64,000 nt of DNA from Actinorhabdospora filicis (GCF_030269765.1 NZ_BSTX01000002.1:591379-655378), one strand, 5' to 3'. Counted from the first letter of the stretch, positions 7,824 through 16,885 are shown. The notes: generated from the sequence alone by a model not told the origin. Numbers and translations are program-made.

Positions 7824-10540
7824 AGACCGCGTTCCTTAGTCAGCTCGAAGGATCGGTCGCCCAGTCGCACGATCGTCGGGGCACCACGGGAAGGCGTATC
7901 GCAGACGATGGCGGTGATGGAGCGCAGATGCGGGTCTTTCGCCCATGAGGCCGGTGCCTGGTTGGTGACTCCGCTGATCCAGGTGGAGGGCACGGGGACG
8001 CTCTTGGCGACCACCGCTCGCACCCCCTCGCGCGGCAGACACTCGTTGTCTGTGACCGACGGCGGTGGCAGCTTTCGGTCGGGGACGGGGATGGTCGCGT
8101 GCTCGTCAAGCCATAGCCGACCGTCGTTGCGGTAGAGGCAGACGATGCGGCCGGATTCGGCGCCCCAGCGAGTTCCCAGGCGCTCCTCGTCGAGACCTGC
8201 ACTGAGTTCGGAGAGGTCGCGCATGTCGGCGGGCGTCGGGATGGCCGCCTGCCTCGCTTTTCCTCTCCGGAGGCTCTCCCCGGCCAGATGCGCCAGGTCG
8301 GCCTCGGTGAGTTCGGCGCCAGCGAGGAATGCCGCGTCGTAGACCGTGTCGATCAGACTTTGGACGTCACCGGGAACGTCCACGACATCGGTGAGGGCGT
8401 CTAGGGTCCGGATCATCAGCGCCTCGTCGTAGATCCACCTCTTGGGCAGGCGCAGTTCCCCCTTCTTTCCGGTCGGCACCATGACGGCCAGGCGTTCGCT
8501 CGCCCAAGCCGGCCGCACCAGCGGGGTCTTGAGCTGTTCGGCAACGTGGCGCCACAGGCGTCCCGCCCGCTGCAGCAGCAACGCCATCGGCGCCAGGTCC
8601 GTGACCAGCAGATCCAGGTCTATGTCGAGCGATTGCTCTATGAGGGCTGTGGAGATCAGGATGGTCGCCGCTCGCTTCCCATCGGGTCCGCGGCCCTCCT
8701 TTCCCAGGCGAGCCAGAATCTTCCGGGTGTGCTCCTCGCGGTCCTCGACGCGGAACCGGGAGTGCAGCAGCCACACATCGACTCGGGCACCGGAGCCCTG
8801 CACCCAATCGCGGACGGATTGGAACGTCTCTTGTGCTTCGGCGACGGTGGTACAGATGACCGCCCCGGTTCCTCCCGCATCAAGCAGCGGAGCGAGCTCG
8901 CCGGTGAGGACGCCCAGCCGCTCGGGTACGCCGTTGACCAGGGGAACCTCGTGCCTGGTGATGGCGAGTCTCCGGTGGCGGGATGCGACCTGGAACGGGT
9001 GGACCTCGCCGGTGACGGCGCAGGCGTAAGCCCAGCCCGGGTAGGTGACCGGCTGCCGATCGCGGCCGTTCACTTGGCCGGCGCCTTCGAGGTAGGCGGC
9101 GATCAGGCGGTTGGCCATCCGTCCCGAGACCGTCGCCGACAGCAGGATTACCGGAGTGCCGGTGGCGCCCAGCCAGTGCAGCAGGCGCAGCAGGAGTCCC
9201 TGCATGTAGGCGTCGTAGGCGTGCACCTCATCGATGATCACCGTCTTGTTGGCCAGCCCCAGCATCCGCAGCACGTTGTGGCGGACTTTCACTACCGCCA
9301 GTAGCGCTTGGTCGACCGTCCCCAAGGCCCAGTTGGCCAGCATTCCGCGCTTGTGGCCGCGCAGCCACTCCAAGGCGCGCACCCAATCGCGGGAGCTGAC
9401 CCCGTCGACCCGCCCCGGCTCGGTAGCCGGGTCGTAGGCCTTGCTCAGCCATGCCATGGAGTGCAGGAGTGTGAGAGCCGAGCGTGAGGTGAGGTGCCGA
9501 TTGAGGTACTCCTCGACACGCTGGTAGGCCTGGTCGGCGGTGGCCATGGTCGGCAATCCCAGGAAGAACCCGCGTCGCCCGCTCGCCTCGCCCATGAGCC
9601 GGGCGGCGTGCCATGAGGCCTCGCTCTTGCCCTCCCCGGTGGGGGCGGTCACCAGCAAGATGCCCGCTCCCCGCAACAAGCCGGGAAGGTTCTGCGCGAT
9701 CGAGGCCTGCAGGTCATTGGGGTCGAAGGGGAACTCCTCGGCGAAGCTCCCGGCGTCGACCGTCGCCCCGCCTAGTTGTGCGGCCTCCACGAACCCGGGA
9801 GCGTCGTGGCGCGCCGCTTCGAGATGCGCCGCCAGCACACCCCGGCCAGCCTGGGCCGGTACGGACCCTATGCGTGCTGCGATGTAGGTGACCTGGCTGG
9901 CCAGCCAATCGGCGAGGATCACGATGGCGGTGATGAACACCGCCCCTTCCTTGGTCAAGGATCCCGTCGGGGTAGGGGAGCCGAACAGCTCGTGCAGCGC
10001 AGCCACTAGAAGGCGCCGCTGTTGATCCCACTTCCCCCACCCCAGCCAGGGCGCGTACTTGCCCGGTGCGCCCATGGCACGCCCATCCAGAGGCGAGTAT
10101 CCACCGTGGTGGCCGCCCAGCAGCTGTGCCAGGCGCACGCACTCGGCATCGCTTCCCGCCGTGAGTCCCCACAGATCCCGCAGAGCCTCGGCGAGGAAGG
10201 TGTGCACCGCGAACGCGTGGTTCTGGTCGTTGCCGGCCACGACCGGATAGCCCGAGAGCTTCGCGAACGCATCGGCGTCCTTCCTCACGAAGGCCTCGGT
10301 CACCTTCCCGGTGTCGTGCAGGGCGGCAACGAAGGCCACATATGAGCGACCGACGGCTTCATCGACCTTCAGCTGCCCGCAGAGCCATCCGCGCACTCCC
10401 GGCGACAACAGCCTGTCCCAAAGGACCTCCGCGAACGCCCCTGTGTCAAGGCAATGGCACACCAAGGGATACGTCGACTCCAGATCCCGAGACTTCCCCC
10501 ACAACCACATGTCGATACCCGACATCCAGTCCTCGGTCAT
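7811..10540 (-). CDS. cas3: Cas3 HD nuclease-helicase, type I-E
   Basis: 909-residue effector that unwinds and degrades target DNA recruited by Cascade. The N-terminal HD nuclease shows His29, HD at 75-76 (LHDTGK), HH at 144-145 (GGHHGG) and Asp211. The helicase core has Walker A TAPTGEGKS at 298-306, DEVH at 437-440, SAT at 468-470 and a motif VI of the form QRAGRLWRH. All motifs are intact. The ATG at 10540 follows GGAGGGG. Cas3 is separated from cse1 by 322 bp, so it probably has its own promoter, and Cascade may be regulated separately. Confidence 0.96.
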   Translation of the reverse strand: MTEDWMSGIDMWLWGKSRDLESTYPLVCHCLDTGAFAEVLWDRLLSPGVRGWLCGQLKVDEAVGRSYVAFVAALHDTGKVTEAFVRKDADAFAKLSGYPVVAGNDQNHAFAVHTFLAEALRDLWGLTAGSDAECVRLAQLLGGHHGGYSPLDGRAMGAPGKYAPWLGWGKWDQQRRLLVAALHELFGSPTPTGSLTKEGAVFITAIVILADWLASQVTYIAARIGSVPAQAGRGVLAAHLEAARHDAPGFVEAAQLGGATVDAGSFAEEFPFDPNDLQASIAQNLPGLLRGAGILLVTAPTGEGKSEASWHAARLMGEASGRRGFFLGLPTMATADQAYQRVEEYLNRHLTSRSALTLLHSMAWLSKAYDPATEPGRVDGVSSRDWVRALEWLRGHKRGMLANWALGTVDQALLAVVKVRHNVLRMLGLANKTVIIDEVHAYDAYMQGLLLRLLHWLGATGTPVILLSATVSGRMANRLIAAYLEGAGQVNGRDRQPVTYPGWAYACAVTGEVHPFQVASRHRRLAITRHEVPLVNGVPERLGVLTGELAPLLDAGGTGAVICTTVAEAQETFQSVRDWVQGSGARVDVWLLHSRFRVEDREEHTRKILARLGKEGRGPDGKRAATILISTALIEQSLDIDLDLLVTDLAPMALLLQRAGRLWRHVAEQLKTPLVRPAWASERLAVMVPTGKKGELRLPKRWIYDEALMIRTLDALTDVVDVPGDVQSLIDTVYDAAFLAGAELTEADLAHLAGESLRRGKARQAAIPTPADMRDLSELSAGLDEERLGTRWGAESGRIVCLYRNDGRLWLDEHATIPVPDRKLPPPSVTDNECLPREGVRAVVAKSVPVPSTWISGVTNQAPASWAKDPHLRSITAIVCDTPSRGAPTIVRLGDRSFELTKERGLQER

Positions 10541-11298
10541 CGCCCCTCCAGCTCATCGAGAACGCGAGAGAGGCTAGAGACCAACCCCGACAAGAACGTG
10601 CTCGATCACCTGTACGCAGTCATGGCGGGAAATGTCGTCACACGCTCCTACCAGGCCCGCCGCAGCGCTTTCGCCGGACTCGGGAGGCAGCCTCCACCGA
10701 GCTTTCTCCCCCGAACGCTGAAGCCACTGGGATTCGTGCGCCTGGCAATAGCGCAGGGTCCGCCGGTCCACCTCCGCCGCTGCGGCGGCCTCTCCGCTGG
10801 GAGCCCTCGCTTGCGCCATGCCTGCGCGCGGCCCAAGCACGTTCCACCAGCGCCGCCAGGCCACCGGCATGCGCGGCCGGGACCGTGATGCCCGGCTCGA
10901 CGCTCTCGCCATCGGCGGGTGTGACGATGAAGCTGAAGTACGAGGAGAACGACGACTCCCGTTCCGCCAAGATGTCGGGGCAAGCTAGCTGCAGCGACAC
11001 GCCAGGGTGGGATGTCGAACCGAGGGATCACTGCAATGCCAGCCTCGGAGGTAACCTGCATGTGGCGGTCAACCTGCGCCGTTACCTTCGGGTACTCACC
11101 GCCCTAAGAGGGCTCGGAACATGGCATGAAGCCGTCCCTGCTGGCGGCGACCGCGAGTACTCACCGCCCTGAGAGGGCTCGGATTGCCCGGGTGCCGGAT
11201 GCAAGCTTGATCCGGGTACACCGGGCCGTAGCACGGCGACCGGGAACAGGCCCGCCTTTCGGTCGAGGCCCGCTCTGGAACACGCGGCCGAGGGGCAG
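10541..11298. other. Intergenic stretch upstream of cas3 with decayed ORF pieces
   Basis: No convincing intact gene. On the minus strand three overlapping frames between about 11061 and 10574 each show short protein-like segments, for example ESSFSSYFSFIVTPADGESV around 10900-10960 and RRTLRYCQAHESQWLQRSG around 10740, which could be one gene broken by frameshifts. I do not recognise the family. The right part holds the two-copy 30-bp repeat described separately. The cas3 promoter should lie near 10541-10620 but no strong consensus stands out. Confidence 0.4.
11089..11183. repeat. Two-copy 30-bp CRISPR-like direct repeat
   Basis: 11089-11118 and 11154-11183 are the same 30-bp sequence apart from two A/G differences, separated by a 35-nt unique segment. 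The repeat contains an imperfect palindrome, GCCCT-A/G-AGAGGGC, and on the minus strand ends GGTGAGTAC. The dimensions resemble a minimal CRISPR, but the sequence is unrelated to the type I-E repeat and only two copies exist. It could equally be a duplicated hairpin. Confidence 0.6.
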
Positions 11299-11484
11299 TT
11301 ACGGGATGGGCTTGCAGGTTCCATCTACCTGCCAGGCGTGACAGTTCCAGCCGGGATCGGACTTCATGCAGACTCGGCTGTAGCGCGTGTTGCCGACGCA
11401 CTTGTACTCGATGTAGTACTGCTGCGCGTTGGCGGTGCCGCCGGGTGCGAGGCGGTCTAGGAGCTGGTTGATCAGCGTGCGCAT
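11299..11484 (-). CDS. Small Cys-rich orphan protein, leader-plus-core family, member 1
   Basis: 61 residues. The N-terminus MRTLINQLLDRLAPGGTANA resembles the leader-like segment of three other small genes in this window (L..L.DR...RL.P...A.A). After the AxA motif (ANA, 18-20) comes a Cys-rich part with Cys29, 39, 48 and 57, an RYSRVC motif and PGWNCHAW. I chose the ATG at 11484 because GGAGGG lies seven bases upstream. The start overlaps the end of the NB-ARC gene by 13 bp in another frame, so the two may be cotranscribed. Function is unknown; a processed peptide or RiPP-like precursor is a guess from the layout. Confidence 0.75.
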   Translation of the reverse strand: MRTLINQLLDRLAPGGTANAQQYYIEYKCVGNTRYSRVCMKSDPGWNCHAWQVDGTCKPIP

Positions 11485-13850
11485 GCGGGTTCCCTCCAAG
11501 AGCGTGCCGGGCCGCATAAGAGGACGTGAGCGGGGCGAAGGATTCGGAGACGCGCGTCATTCACCTGACGGTCCGCCGGTAACACGACCGGCTCGCCAAG
11601 CGCCGCGATCGCCTCCAGTGCTCGCTTTTCATCGTGGTCGCGCCCCAGTTCCCGGGCCAGCTCGATGGTCCGCTCGTGCAGGGCCAGCGCCTCGCCGGGA
11701 CGGCCCGCCGCCTCGAACGTTTCGGCGTAGGTGTGCAGGAAGTCCAGCTCCCACTGCGCCTCGCCCAGCTCCTCCAGGATCGAAAACGCCGCCCGGTGCT
11801 GCTCCAAACCCTCCTCCGGTGAGCCCATGATGCGTAGGGCGACGCCGAGGTAGTTGAGGCACCAGGCCTGATTGTGCCGGTGATCGTCCTGTTCGGACTG
11901 TCGCAGCGCGTCGCCGAGGGTGGCCAGGGACGCCGCCGGGTCTGAGTAGGCCAGTGCGACGCCGAGGGTGACCAGGCCGGTGATCTGCGGGACGCCGTCG
12001 GCGTGGTCGACGGCCGCGCGGGCCAGCTCGGCGGCCTGGTCCGGCCGCCCGAGGTGGAGGGCGACCCAGGCCTCGAAGGCCAGGGCCTGGGAGAGCCCGG
12101 CGCGGTATCCGATGTGCTCCATGAGCTGGTGGGCCAGGGTGAAGGACGCACCGGCCGCGTCGAGTTCGCCGAGGTCGAGCAGGGTGTAGCCGCGTCGCAG
12201 CGCCAGCCCGGCGCGGTCCTCGGCGTCGAGGTCGTCGGTGTGGACGCCGTCGTAGGCCGCGAGTGCCTTCGTGGGGTTGCCCGCGGCGGCATGGGCGAAG
12301 CCGAGGTCGAGGAGCAGTGCGCTGCGCGAGGGACGGTCCCCGAGCCGTTCGGCTGCCTGGACGGCGGCCTCGAAAAGCCGGACCTTCTCGCCGGTGCCAG
12401 CGCGGCGGAAGAACCAGGCGCGCATCGCCTTGGGGAGCACCATGGCGATCTCGTCGGCGCCGACGGTGACGGCGGTGTCGAAGCAGGCGATGAGGTTGGC
12501 GTACTCGCGGTCGAACCAGGCGAGGGCGGCCGCCCGGTCGCCGGGCAGCGTCTCGCGGCGGTGCAGGAAGGGGATGACCTTGTCGTGGGTGACGGCGAGG
12601 TCGAGGTAGTGGCGCAGGACCCGGTGTACGGCCTCGGCGGCGCGGGGTTCTTCGGCGGTGGCCAGGTCGGCGGCGTAGTCGCGGATGAGGTCGTGGAGCC
12701 GGTAGCGGCCGGGCGCGGGTTCCTGGACGAGGTGGGCGTCGACGAGCTCCTCCAGGACGGCGGCGACCTGGCCGGGCCGCAGCTCGGCGAGGGCGGCGAC
12801 CACGGCGGCGTCGAAGTCGCTGCCGGGCAGCACACCCAGCAGGCGAAAGACGCGCCGCTGCTGGGAGTCCAGCTGCCGCGCCGACATCTCGAAGACGGCG
12901 TCGAAGCGCCCGGCGCTGTCGCGCAGGCGCTCGGCGAGGACCGCCACCGTCCACCCTGGACGGTGCAGAAGGCGTGCCCCGGCCATCCGCAGCGCCAGCG
13001 GAAGCCCGCCGCACTGCTCCAGAACCTGGGCGACGTCGGCGTCCGACGCGATCCCGGCGGCGCGGGTGAACAGGTCGGCAGAATCGGCCCGGGACAACGG
13101 TTCCAGCGAGACCGGTGGGACGCCGTGCAGGCCGACCAGGCGGTTGCGGCTGGTGATGAGCGCCGCCGACTTGCCCGCGCCGGGCAGCAGGGACGCGACG
13201 TGGGCGGCATCGACGGCGTTGTCCAGAACCACCAGGACGCGCCGCCGTGACAGCTCCGAGCGCCACAGCCCGGCGCGTTCCTCCATGTCGCCGGGGATCC
13301 GCGCGACGTCGAGGGCGCCGAGGAGCCGTTCCAGCGCGACGAAGGCGTCCAGCGGCTCCTGACCGGGGGTGAAGCCGCGCAGGTCGAGGTAGAGCCCGCC
13401 ATCGGGATAGTCGCCGGCGACCGAGTGGGCGGCGTGGACGGCGAGGCTGGTCTTGCCGACCCCGCCCATCCCGTCGATGGACACCGATGAACCCGTGGCG
13501 AGGGTCTTCTTCACCATCGCCAGCTCCAGCGAGCGGCCGGTGAAGTCGGCCAAGTCTGCGGGCAGGTCATTGCGGCGCGGGGCGGGCATGGCCTCGGCCT
13601 TCATCGCCTCCGTCCACAGTGGGCGCAGTGGACGCGGGTCGCGTCCGACCGCCTTGCACAGGGCGACCAGCGCGTCCCAGGGCGGCACGAGCTGCCCGGT
13701 GAGGTAGCGCGACAGCGAGGAGTTGCTCAGCCCGGTGGCGCGGGCGAGGGCACGCTGGCTGAGCCCGCTCAGCTCTTTTAGCCGGCCGAGCCGTTCGACC
13801 AGCTTCTCGCGTTCTCCCGCCACCCGGGACACGCTACCGTCCCGCCCCAC
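11472..13850 (-). CDS. XRE-type HTH, NB-ARC and TPR regulator (STAND ATPase)
   Basis: About 792 residues. An N-terminal helix-turn-helix (about 20-70, with SQRALARATGLSNSSLSRYL) precedes an NB-ARC ATPase with Walker A GMGGVGKTSL at 127-136 and Walker B RRVLVVLDNAVD, then a winged-helix region ending LHDLIRDYAADLA and divergent TPRs to the C-terminus. This is the common actinobacterial signalling design in which ligand binding on the TPRs frees the DNA-binding domain. It starts with GTG at 13850; GTG codons at 13832 and 13823 are alternatives. Its 3' end overlaps the small Cys-rich gene, a candidate target or partner. Unlike the STAND gene at 25226, its TPR units are diverged. Confidence 0.88.
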   Translation of the reverse strand: MGRDGSVSRVAGEREKLVERLGRLKELSGLSQRALARATGLSNSSLSRYLTGQLVPPWDALVALCKAVGRDPRPLRPLWTEAMKAEAMPAPRRNDLPADLADFTGRSLELAMVKKTLATGSSVSIDGMGGVGKTSLAVHAAHSVAGDYPDGGLYLDLRGFTPGQEPLDAFVALERLLGALDVARIPGDMEERAGLWRSELSRRRVLVVLDNAVDAAHVASLLPGAGKSAALITSRNRLVGLHGVPPVSLEPLSRADSADLFTRAAGIASDADVAQVLEQCGGLPLALRMAGARLLHRPGWTVAVLAERLRDSAGRFDAVFEMSARQLDSQQRRVFRLLGVLPGSDFDAAVVAALAELRPGQVAAVLEELVDAHLVQEPAPGRYRLHDLIRDYAADLATAEEPRAAEAVHRVLRHYLDLAVTHDKVIPFLHRRETLPGDRAAALAWFDREYANLIACFDTAVTVGADEIAMVLPKAMRAWFFRRAGTGEKVRLFEAAVQAAERLGDRPSRSALLLDLGFAHAAAGNPTKALAAYDGVHTDDLDAEDRAGLALRRGYTLLDLGELDAAGASFTLAHQLMEHIGYRAGLSQALAFEAWVALHLGRPDQAAELARAAVDHADGVPQITGLVTLGVALAYSDPAASLATLGDALRQSEQDDHRHNQAWCLNYLGVALRIMGSPEEGLEQHRAAFSILEELGEAQWELDFLHTYAETFEAAGRPGEALALHERTIELARELGRDHDEKRALEAIAALGEPVVLPADRQVNDARLRILRPAHVLLCGPARSWREPACAR

Positions 13851-14000
13851 CCGAAGATCTTTCAGTGCCGTTGTTGCAGGTCAGAGCGTCTCGGAGTGTC
13901 CCACGGTGTCCCACGGACCGCGCCGATCACCACCGCCGGGTGGTCCCATCGGTCTTACGCAAGACCGAACGCGAAACACACCTGAAGGATGAGGAACGAG

Positions 14001-14459
14001 ATGTCCACTGAGCGCATGCCGAACCCCGCCGCACTGGTCCCCGCCGCGATGCAGGGCCTGATGGGCGTCATCAAGGCCGTCAACAACGGCGGCCTCGACC
14101 CCAAGCTGCTGGGCCTGACCCACCTGCGCGCCAGCCAGATCAACAACTGCGCGCCGTGTGTGTCCAGCGGCGCCAAGCAGTCCCGCCAGCACGGCGCCAC
14201 CGACGACCAGGTCGACGCCGTGGCCGCCTGGCGCGAGACGCCCTACTTCAGCGACGCCGAGCGCTCCGCGCTGGCCCTCACCGAGGCCGTCACCCGCATG
14301 GCCGACCAGCCCGACGCCGTCCCCGACACCGTGTGGGACACCGCCGCCAAGCACTTCGACCAGGAGGAGCTGGCCGTCCTGCTGCTCAACATCGCCGTCA
14401 CCAACCTCTTCAACCGGCTGAACGCGCCCACGCGTCAGCAGGCGGGCGGCAAGTGGTGA
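14001..14459 (+). CDS. Carboxymuconolactone decarboxylase/AhpD-like protein
   Basis: 152 residues, all-helical CMD fold. The redox motif CAPC is at 50-53 in SQINNCAPCVSSGAK, but the His usually found four residues after the second Cys is Gly57, so classical AhpD peroxidase chemistry is doubtful. The start ATG at 14001 follows GAGGAA; an in-frame ATG at 13989 lacks a spaced ribosome site. The stop overlaps the next gene as GTGA, so the pair forms one operon, ending in the hairpin at 14756. Confidence 0.88.
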   Translation: MSTERMPNPAALVPAAMQGLMGVIKAVNNGGLDPKLLGLTHLRASQINNCAPCVSSGAKQSRQHGATDDQVDAVAAWRETPYFSDAERSALALTEAVTRMADQPDAVPDTVWDTAAKHFDQEELAVLLLNIAVTNLFNRLNAPTRQQAGGKW

Positions 14460-14743
14460 GCGTCTACCGCATCCACACCTACACCGTCGAACCCGCAGAC
14501 CTCGACGAGTTCATCGCCCGCCGGGCCACCCTGATCGCCACGATCCGCGCCGCCCACACCGGGCTGCTCGACGCCAGGCTCCTGCGCAACGAGGACGGCA
14601 CCTACACCGACACCTGGGAATGGGAGAGCCTGCCGGCGATGGCGGCGGCCTTCCCCCTCGCCGGCGGGCCCGAGGCCGCCGCGGCCATGGCCCTCACCCG
14701 CGAGGCCACCGCCCGCAACGCCGAACTCATCGACCGGCGCTAG
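14456..14743 (+). CDS. ABM-like dimeric alpha/beta-barrel protein
   Basis: 95 residues. The pattern VYRIHTYTVEPADLDEFIAR, then a helix, then TDTWEWESLPAMAAA fits the antibiotic-biosynthesis-monooxygenase/dimeric alpha-beta barrel fold. The GTG start at 14456 overlaps the upstream stop, so it is coupled to the CMD-like protein. Pairs of CMD and ABM proteins are usually linked to small-molecule oxidation or stress, but no substrate can be named. Confidence 0.75.
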   Translation: MSVYRIHTYTVEPADLDEFIARRATLIATIRAAHTGLLDARLLRNEDGTYTDTWEWESLPAMAAAFPLAGGPEAAAAMALTREATARNAELIDRR

Positions 14744-14755
14744 CGACCCGACCGT

Positions 14756-14784
14756 GAGGCCGGGGGCATCATGCCCCCGGCCTC
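14756..14784 (+). terminator. Strong hairpin after the CMD/ABM operon
   Basis: A perfect 14-bp inverted repeat with one central base (GAGGCCGGGGGCAT against ATGCCCCCGGCCTC) begins 13 bp after the ABM stop. No U-run follows, as is common for actinobacterial hairpin terminators. Confidence 0.75.
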
Positions 14785-14896
14785 AAACATGGGCCGGACG
14801 GCCGGAGTATCCCCACCGGGACCTTCGGCACTGTGCCCGAGCCGGGCACCGTCTGAGAGTGAGGAAAACCGTTCCCCACACCGTTGGGAGGCGCAC

Positions 14897-15757
14897 ATGC
14901 CGCGCCATGCCGCAGCGTCCGTACTCGCCGTCCTCACCGCGCTCGCGGTCATCCTCACCGCCCAGCCCGCCTCGGCCGCCCCGCCCGGCAACGACGAGCC
15001 CGCCGGAGCGCTGCCCATCGGTCCACTACCGGCGGTGGCCGTCCAGAACACCACCGAGGCGACCTACGTGCCCTACGGCGGCTGCACGAGCGCCGACGCC
15101 GGAGCCAACGTCTGGTACACCCTCACCCTCGCCACCGATGAGCGCGTGGTCGTCGACGCCTCCGGCAGCGACTACAACACCGGCCTCAACCTCTTCGCCG
15201 GAACACCCGGCCCAGGCACGTTCCTCGCCTGCCAGGAGCGGTCCCTGCGCTTCGACGCCCAGGCCGGTGTCACCTACTACATCGAGGTCGCCGCCTGCTG
15301 CGGCAGCAGCCTCGGCGGGCAGCTGCGCCTGACGGCCGAGGTCGCGCCGGAACCGCCGGTCGTGACGTCCACGGTGAACTCGGTCGGCTACTTCGACCAC
15401 GCCGGCGGCGCCACCGTCTCCGGCACCGCCTCGTGCGCGTCCACCGTGGAGTTCGCCGCCGTCGAGGTCGTGCTGTCCCAGCGGGTCGGACGCGTGATCA
15501 TCAGCGGCCAAAACGGCGTCAACATCTACTGCTACCCCGGCGGCGATCCGGTGCCCTGGACGGTGACCGTCACCAGCCACAACGGCCTGTTCCGCGGCGG
15601 GAAGGCCACCGCGTCGGTCCAGTCGGTCGGCTGCAACGCCGCCGAGTGCGCCTCGCAGTACAAGGACTGGGCGCTGCAGCTGAAAGGCGGAGGCCCACGT
15701 CCGCCGACCGCATCGGGTCCGGCACTACCGAGCAGGCCGGGTTCCGTCTGGTCCTGA
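14897..15757 (+). CDS. Secreted protein with beta-rich domain, unknown function
   Basis: 286 residues with a clear signal peptide: basic start MPRH, hydrophobic core to about residue 22, and cleavage expected after ASA at 25-27. Residues about 30-150 look like a pre-peptidase C-terminal-type beta sandwich (NVWYTLTLATDERVVVDASG, then GVTYYIEVA). The second half is a further beta-rich domain with several Cys, probably disulphide-bonded outside the cell. GGGAGG precedes the ATG. No catalytic motif is seen. The downstream genes are convergent. Confidence 0.8.
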   Translation: MPRHAAASVLAVLTALAVILTAQPASAAPPGNDEPAGALPIGPLPAVAVQNTTEATYVPYGGCTSADAGANVWYTLTLATDERVVVDASGSDYNTGLNLFAGTPGPGTFLACQERSLRFDAQAGVTYYIEVAACCGSSLGGQLRLTAEVAPEPPVVTSTVNSVGYFDHAGGATVSGTASCASTVEFAAVEVVLSQRVGRVIISGQNGVNIYCYPGGDPVPWTVTVTSHNGLFRGGKATASVQSVGCNAAECASQYKDWALQLKGGGPRPPTASGPALPSRPGSVWS

Positions 15758-15771
15758 AACGGCGGCGGTTG

Positions 15772-16197
15772 TCAGTTGAGCAGGCCCGTGCGCAGCGCGA
15801 TCGCCACGGCGTCCGGGGCGTTGCGTGCCCGTAGCGCCCGATACACCTCGGCCGTATGAGACTTCACGGTCGACTCGCCGACGCCCATCTCCGCACCGAT
15901 CTCCGCTTTCGTCAAACCCTCCGCGAGGAGTTTGAGGACGCGCCGCTGTGCCTCGGTGAGAGCGGCGATCGGGTCGCCGGGACGCGCGCCCGGATGCGCG
16001 GCGAGGTCCGCCTGCAACCGCACGGCCTTGGTGATCGCGGCCTTGAGCCGATCGAGGGCGTCGCCGTCGATGCTCAGGCCGCGATAGCCCTCGGCGACGG
16101 CGGCGGCCTCGCGCGCCACCCGGTCCCAGTTCCGGGCCAGCAACGGCAGCCGCCTGTCCCCGGCGAGATGATGCTTGCGCGGATCCAGCGCGCTCAT
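15772..16197 (-). CDS. LuxR-type HTH regulator without receiver domain
   Basis: 141 residues. The C-terminal half is a GerE/LuxR helix-turn-helix: LTEAQRRVLKLLAEG, then KAEIGAEMGVGESTVKSHTA. The N-terminal 70 residues are helical with no phosphorylation pocket. Its ATG overlaps the stop of the ECF sigma gene as ATGA, so the two are translationally coupled and it may act with or on the sigma factor in place of an anti-sigma factor, which is absent here (inference). Confidence 0.88.
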   Translation of the reverse strand: MSALDPRKHHLAGDRRLPLLARNWDRVAREAAAVAEGYRGLSIDGDALDRLKAAITKAVRLQADLAAHPGARPGDPIAALTEAQRRVLKLLAEGLTKAEIGAEMGVGESTVKSHTAEVYRALRARNAPDAVAIALRTGLLN

Positions 16198-16850
16198 CGA
16201 TCGCCTCCCAGCAGCCGCGCCAGGCGCTCCAGAGCCCGATGCGTCGTCACCTTCACATTGGCCGCCGTGATCCCCAGGACCCGCGCGGTCTCGGCGACCG
16301 AGTGGTCATGGACGAACCTGTGCGTCACACACTGCCGCTGACGGTGGGGCAGCGCGGCCAGCGCCGCCACGAGCTCCGGCCGCGACGCCGCCGAGATCGC
16401 CGCGTCCTCGGGCGCGTCGAAGAACCGGTCGGGGGCGTCCACGACGTCGGCACCCAGCACCTCACGCGCCGCGGCCCGCTTCCAGTGATCGCGCACGAGA
16501 TTGCAGGCGATCGTGACCAGCCACGTGGCGATGTCGCGACCCCTCCAGCGCAGCAGTCGGATGTTCTTCCACGCCCGCGCGAAGACCTCCTGGACGAAGT
16601 CCTCGGTGAGACCCCGATCGGCCTGGCCGAGCCTGGACAGGATTACCCGCCGCACCACGACATGGTTGTCCCGGTAGATCCCGGCGAAGGCCTCCCGGTC
16701 CCCGCCGATCGCCCGCAGGAACGCCTCGGGCGGCCCGGCCTCGGCGACCGGGGGAGCAACCACACCGTGCGGGCGGCGGACGGTCGGCGGCGGTGACGGC
16801 CTGCGGGTGATCCGTCGGGTGGGTGTGCGAGTGAGCATGGCGAACCACAT
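16194..16850 (-). CDS. ECF-family RNA polymerase sigma factor
   Basis: About 218 residues. Region 2 includes REAFAGIYRDNHVVVRRVI and FVQEVFARAWKNI; region 4 includes LPHRQRQCVTHRFV and an HTH with GITAANVKVTTHRALERL. An N-terminal extension of about 45 basic and Pro-rich residues precedes region 2, so the true start could also be the ATG at 16838. It lies upstream of and overlaps the LuxR-type gene. No anti-sigma factor is adjacent. Confidence 0.9.
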   Translation of the reverse strand: MWFAMLTRTPTRRITRRPSPPPTVRRPHGVVAPPVAEAGPPEAFLRAIGGDREAFAGIYRDNHVVVRRVILSRLGQADRGLTEDFVQEVFARAWKNIRLLRWRGRDIATWLVTIACNLVRDHWKRAAAREVLGADVVDAPDRFFDAPEDAAISAASRPELVAALAALPHRQRQCVTHRFVHDHSVAETARVLGITAANVKVTTHRALERLARLLGGDR

Positions 16851-16885
16851 TCCTGTGAGAGAAGACGAGGTGGACCGGTGATGCG

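Noticed and set aside
11119..11134. Another ATGGCATG match to the mini-array spacer seed
   Set aside because: It is preceded by AAC, not AAG, and matches only eight bases. An 8-mer is expected by chance about twice in a window of this size on both strands.
12003..13250. Long plus-strand open frame opposite the NB-ARC gene
   Set aside because: It is the antisense of a well-supported NB-ARC/TPR gene; its product is low-complexity Gly/Val/Asp without motifs.
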